Under the pieces are notes generated by a model. It made no database searches and was not told the origin of the DNA. It worked only from the letters and a program-made list of their open reading frames with translations. The translations under genes were made by a program, and so were the position numbers. A DNA stretch of 64,000 nt, from assembly GCA_020723285.1 (NCBI GenBank), contig DYJE01000021.1:23982-87981 (forward strand), given 5' to 3'. Each line of letters opens with the position of its first letter. Position 1 is the first letter of the stretch. Below are positions 63,250-64,000 of this stretch, in pieces. Source of the stretch: Desulforapulum autotrophicum (GTDB lineage Bacteria; Desulfobacterota; Desulfobacteria; Desulfobacterales; Desulfolunaceae).

Positions 63250-63996
63250 ATGCATATAGGCGGGTTTCATGTGTTTGCGGGGTTGTTTTTTCTGGTTTGC
63301 TGCATGGCGCTGACCCTGATTTATGTTTACGGGTTTTACGTGGTCGTCGTGGCTATAATAAAAGGGAGTTTACAGATCAGATTTCATAAAGCCAGAATGA
63401 AATGGATTGCGGGCGATGGGCCGAATCCTTCGGAAATCATGAGTCCTCCTTTAATGGAATTCTGGAACAAACGGTTTTTGATTAGAACATCACGGATCAT
63501 CGTTCTCCTTCTGGCCGTTGTTTATGTCCAGCAGCGGACGATTTGGATGGGTAGTGACAACACCTATTACAAAGCCAAAGAATATTTCGTGGCTGGCCAA
63601 GTGGTGTACGCTCACCGAAAGGCCATGGAATTTTTTTTCCATCCTGAAAATTTCCTGATCCGTCCTTACACGGCCATGCAGAATCTGATTTTTACATGCG
63701 GAACCCGTTATCTCCCGGAAACTGACGGAGAACGGTATGTCTGGGAGAACAAGTGGTTCCTGTATTCCTATACGCGAAAAATTATAAGACCATATGGCGT
63801 GGGTGATAATAAATTCGAACCAGCAATGGTGAAGCTTCTCGACCGTTGCTGGGAGTCTATGGAAGGCATGGCCACCCTTAGCATCAAGGATTCCCAGATG
63901 AGGAGGGAATACTATCTGGGATATGTCGGGCTTTCTTCATATTATACTGAAGTTGAACAGTCAAATTTTAATAAAGCAATATTAACAGCGTGTTAA
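63250..63996 (+). CDS. Unrecognised membrane protein
   Basis: A 248-residue protein with two hydrophobic segments (about 8-37 and 82-98) and a C-terminal soluble part of about 150 residues rich in Tyr, Trp and Arg (YKAKEYFVAGQVVYAHRKAMEFFFHPENF). It ends with a stop at the window edge, so it is complete. No family is recognised. Genes after it are outside the window. Confidence 0.6.
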   Translation: MHIGGFHVFAGLFFLVCCMALTLIYVYGFYVVVVAIIKGSLQIRFHKARMKWIAGDGPNPSEIMSPPLMEFWNKRFLIRTSRIIVLLLAVVYVQQRTIWMGSDNTYYKAKEYFVAGQVVYAHRKAMEFFFHPENFLIRPYTAMQNLIFTCGTRYLPETDGERYVWENKWFLYSYTRKIIRPYGVGDNKFEPAMVKLLDRCWESMEGMATLSIKDSQMRREYYLGYVGLSSYYTEVEQSNFNKAILTAC

Positions 63997-64000
63997 ATTG

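Noticed and set aside
62917..63259. Three overlapping frames before the last gene
   Set aside because: They use different frames of the same DNA with mutually inconsistent composition and no recognisable features; only ATG 62946 has a fair ribosome site, noted as weak.
1..64000. tRNA, rRNA and CRISPR arrays
   Set aside because: No T-loop/cloverleaf pattern, rRNA-like stretch or regularly spaced direct repeat array was seen by eye; a covariance search could still find a small RNA.

Overview
The window looks like chromosomal DNA of a Gram-negative, strictly anaerobic member of the Desulfobacterota, most likely a Desulfobacterales-type fatty-acid oxidiser. The reasons are a FlgM gene preceded by the DVU0524-type FlgM-associated gene, a membrane FeS ETF:quinone oxidoreductase next to etfBA and a long acyl-CoA dehydrogenase, a glycyl radical enzyme, an outer-membrane FadL-type porin and several sensor kinases typical of that phylum. 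Assignment to genus is not possible from the sequence alone. No rRNA, tRNA, CRISPR array or intact insertion sequence was seen.

Layout. 1-3653 (minus): an AT-rich cell-surface polymer cluster: CDP-ribitol-type synthase (cut by the window edge), a CDP-glycerol/ribitol phosphotransferase-like enzyme and a TagGH/KpsMT-like ABC exporter. 3828-7750 (minus): a SpoIID/LytB protein and an acetate-type symporter with its DUF485 partner, preceded by a long leader region with strong hairpins. 8405-11642 (plus): membrane metallophosphoesterase, hybrid histidine kinase and single-domain response regulator. 11653-18954 (minus): a seven-gene cluster of SpeD, DUF4178, TelA, an XpaC-like protein, membrane spermidine synthase, DUF350 and a lipoprotein, which I regard as the best candidate for a poorly described system. 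19023-22767: small Cys protein, inositol monophosphatase and divergent clpB, followed by a duplicated intergenic repeat. 23104-28830 (minus): a sigma-54 activator/kinase pair and a hybrid kinase carrying a C-terminal carbohydrate-binding-like domain. 29108-31864 (minus): FlgM pair, Nudix hydrolase, class II aldolase.

32432-42854 (plus): an MscS-like protein, then a fatty-acid oxidation block with a FadR-like TetR repressor, acyl-CoA dehydrogenase, ETF:quinone oxidoreductase, etfB, etfA and a FadL-type porin. A FadR-type palindrome lies before the regulator and weaker matches lie before the oxidoreductase and the porin, so one regulon is plausible. 42998-47876: ThiM, an SDR, an inverted-repeat intergenic element, and a two-subunit CoA-transferase divergent from a TetR gene with two matching palindromes between them.

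47884-63996 (mostly plus): a Cys-cluster protein, a secreted decapeptide-repeat protein, a TetR gene overlapping a 1023-residue glycyl radical enzyme with an SCP2-like N-terminus, a 1715-residue lipoprotein with six MopE-type repeats and other adhesive-looking domains, a TetR/alpha-beta hydrolase/SDR group, a glycosyltransferase and an unrecognised membrane protein.
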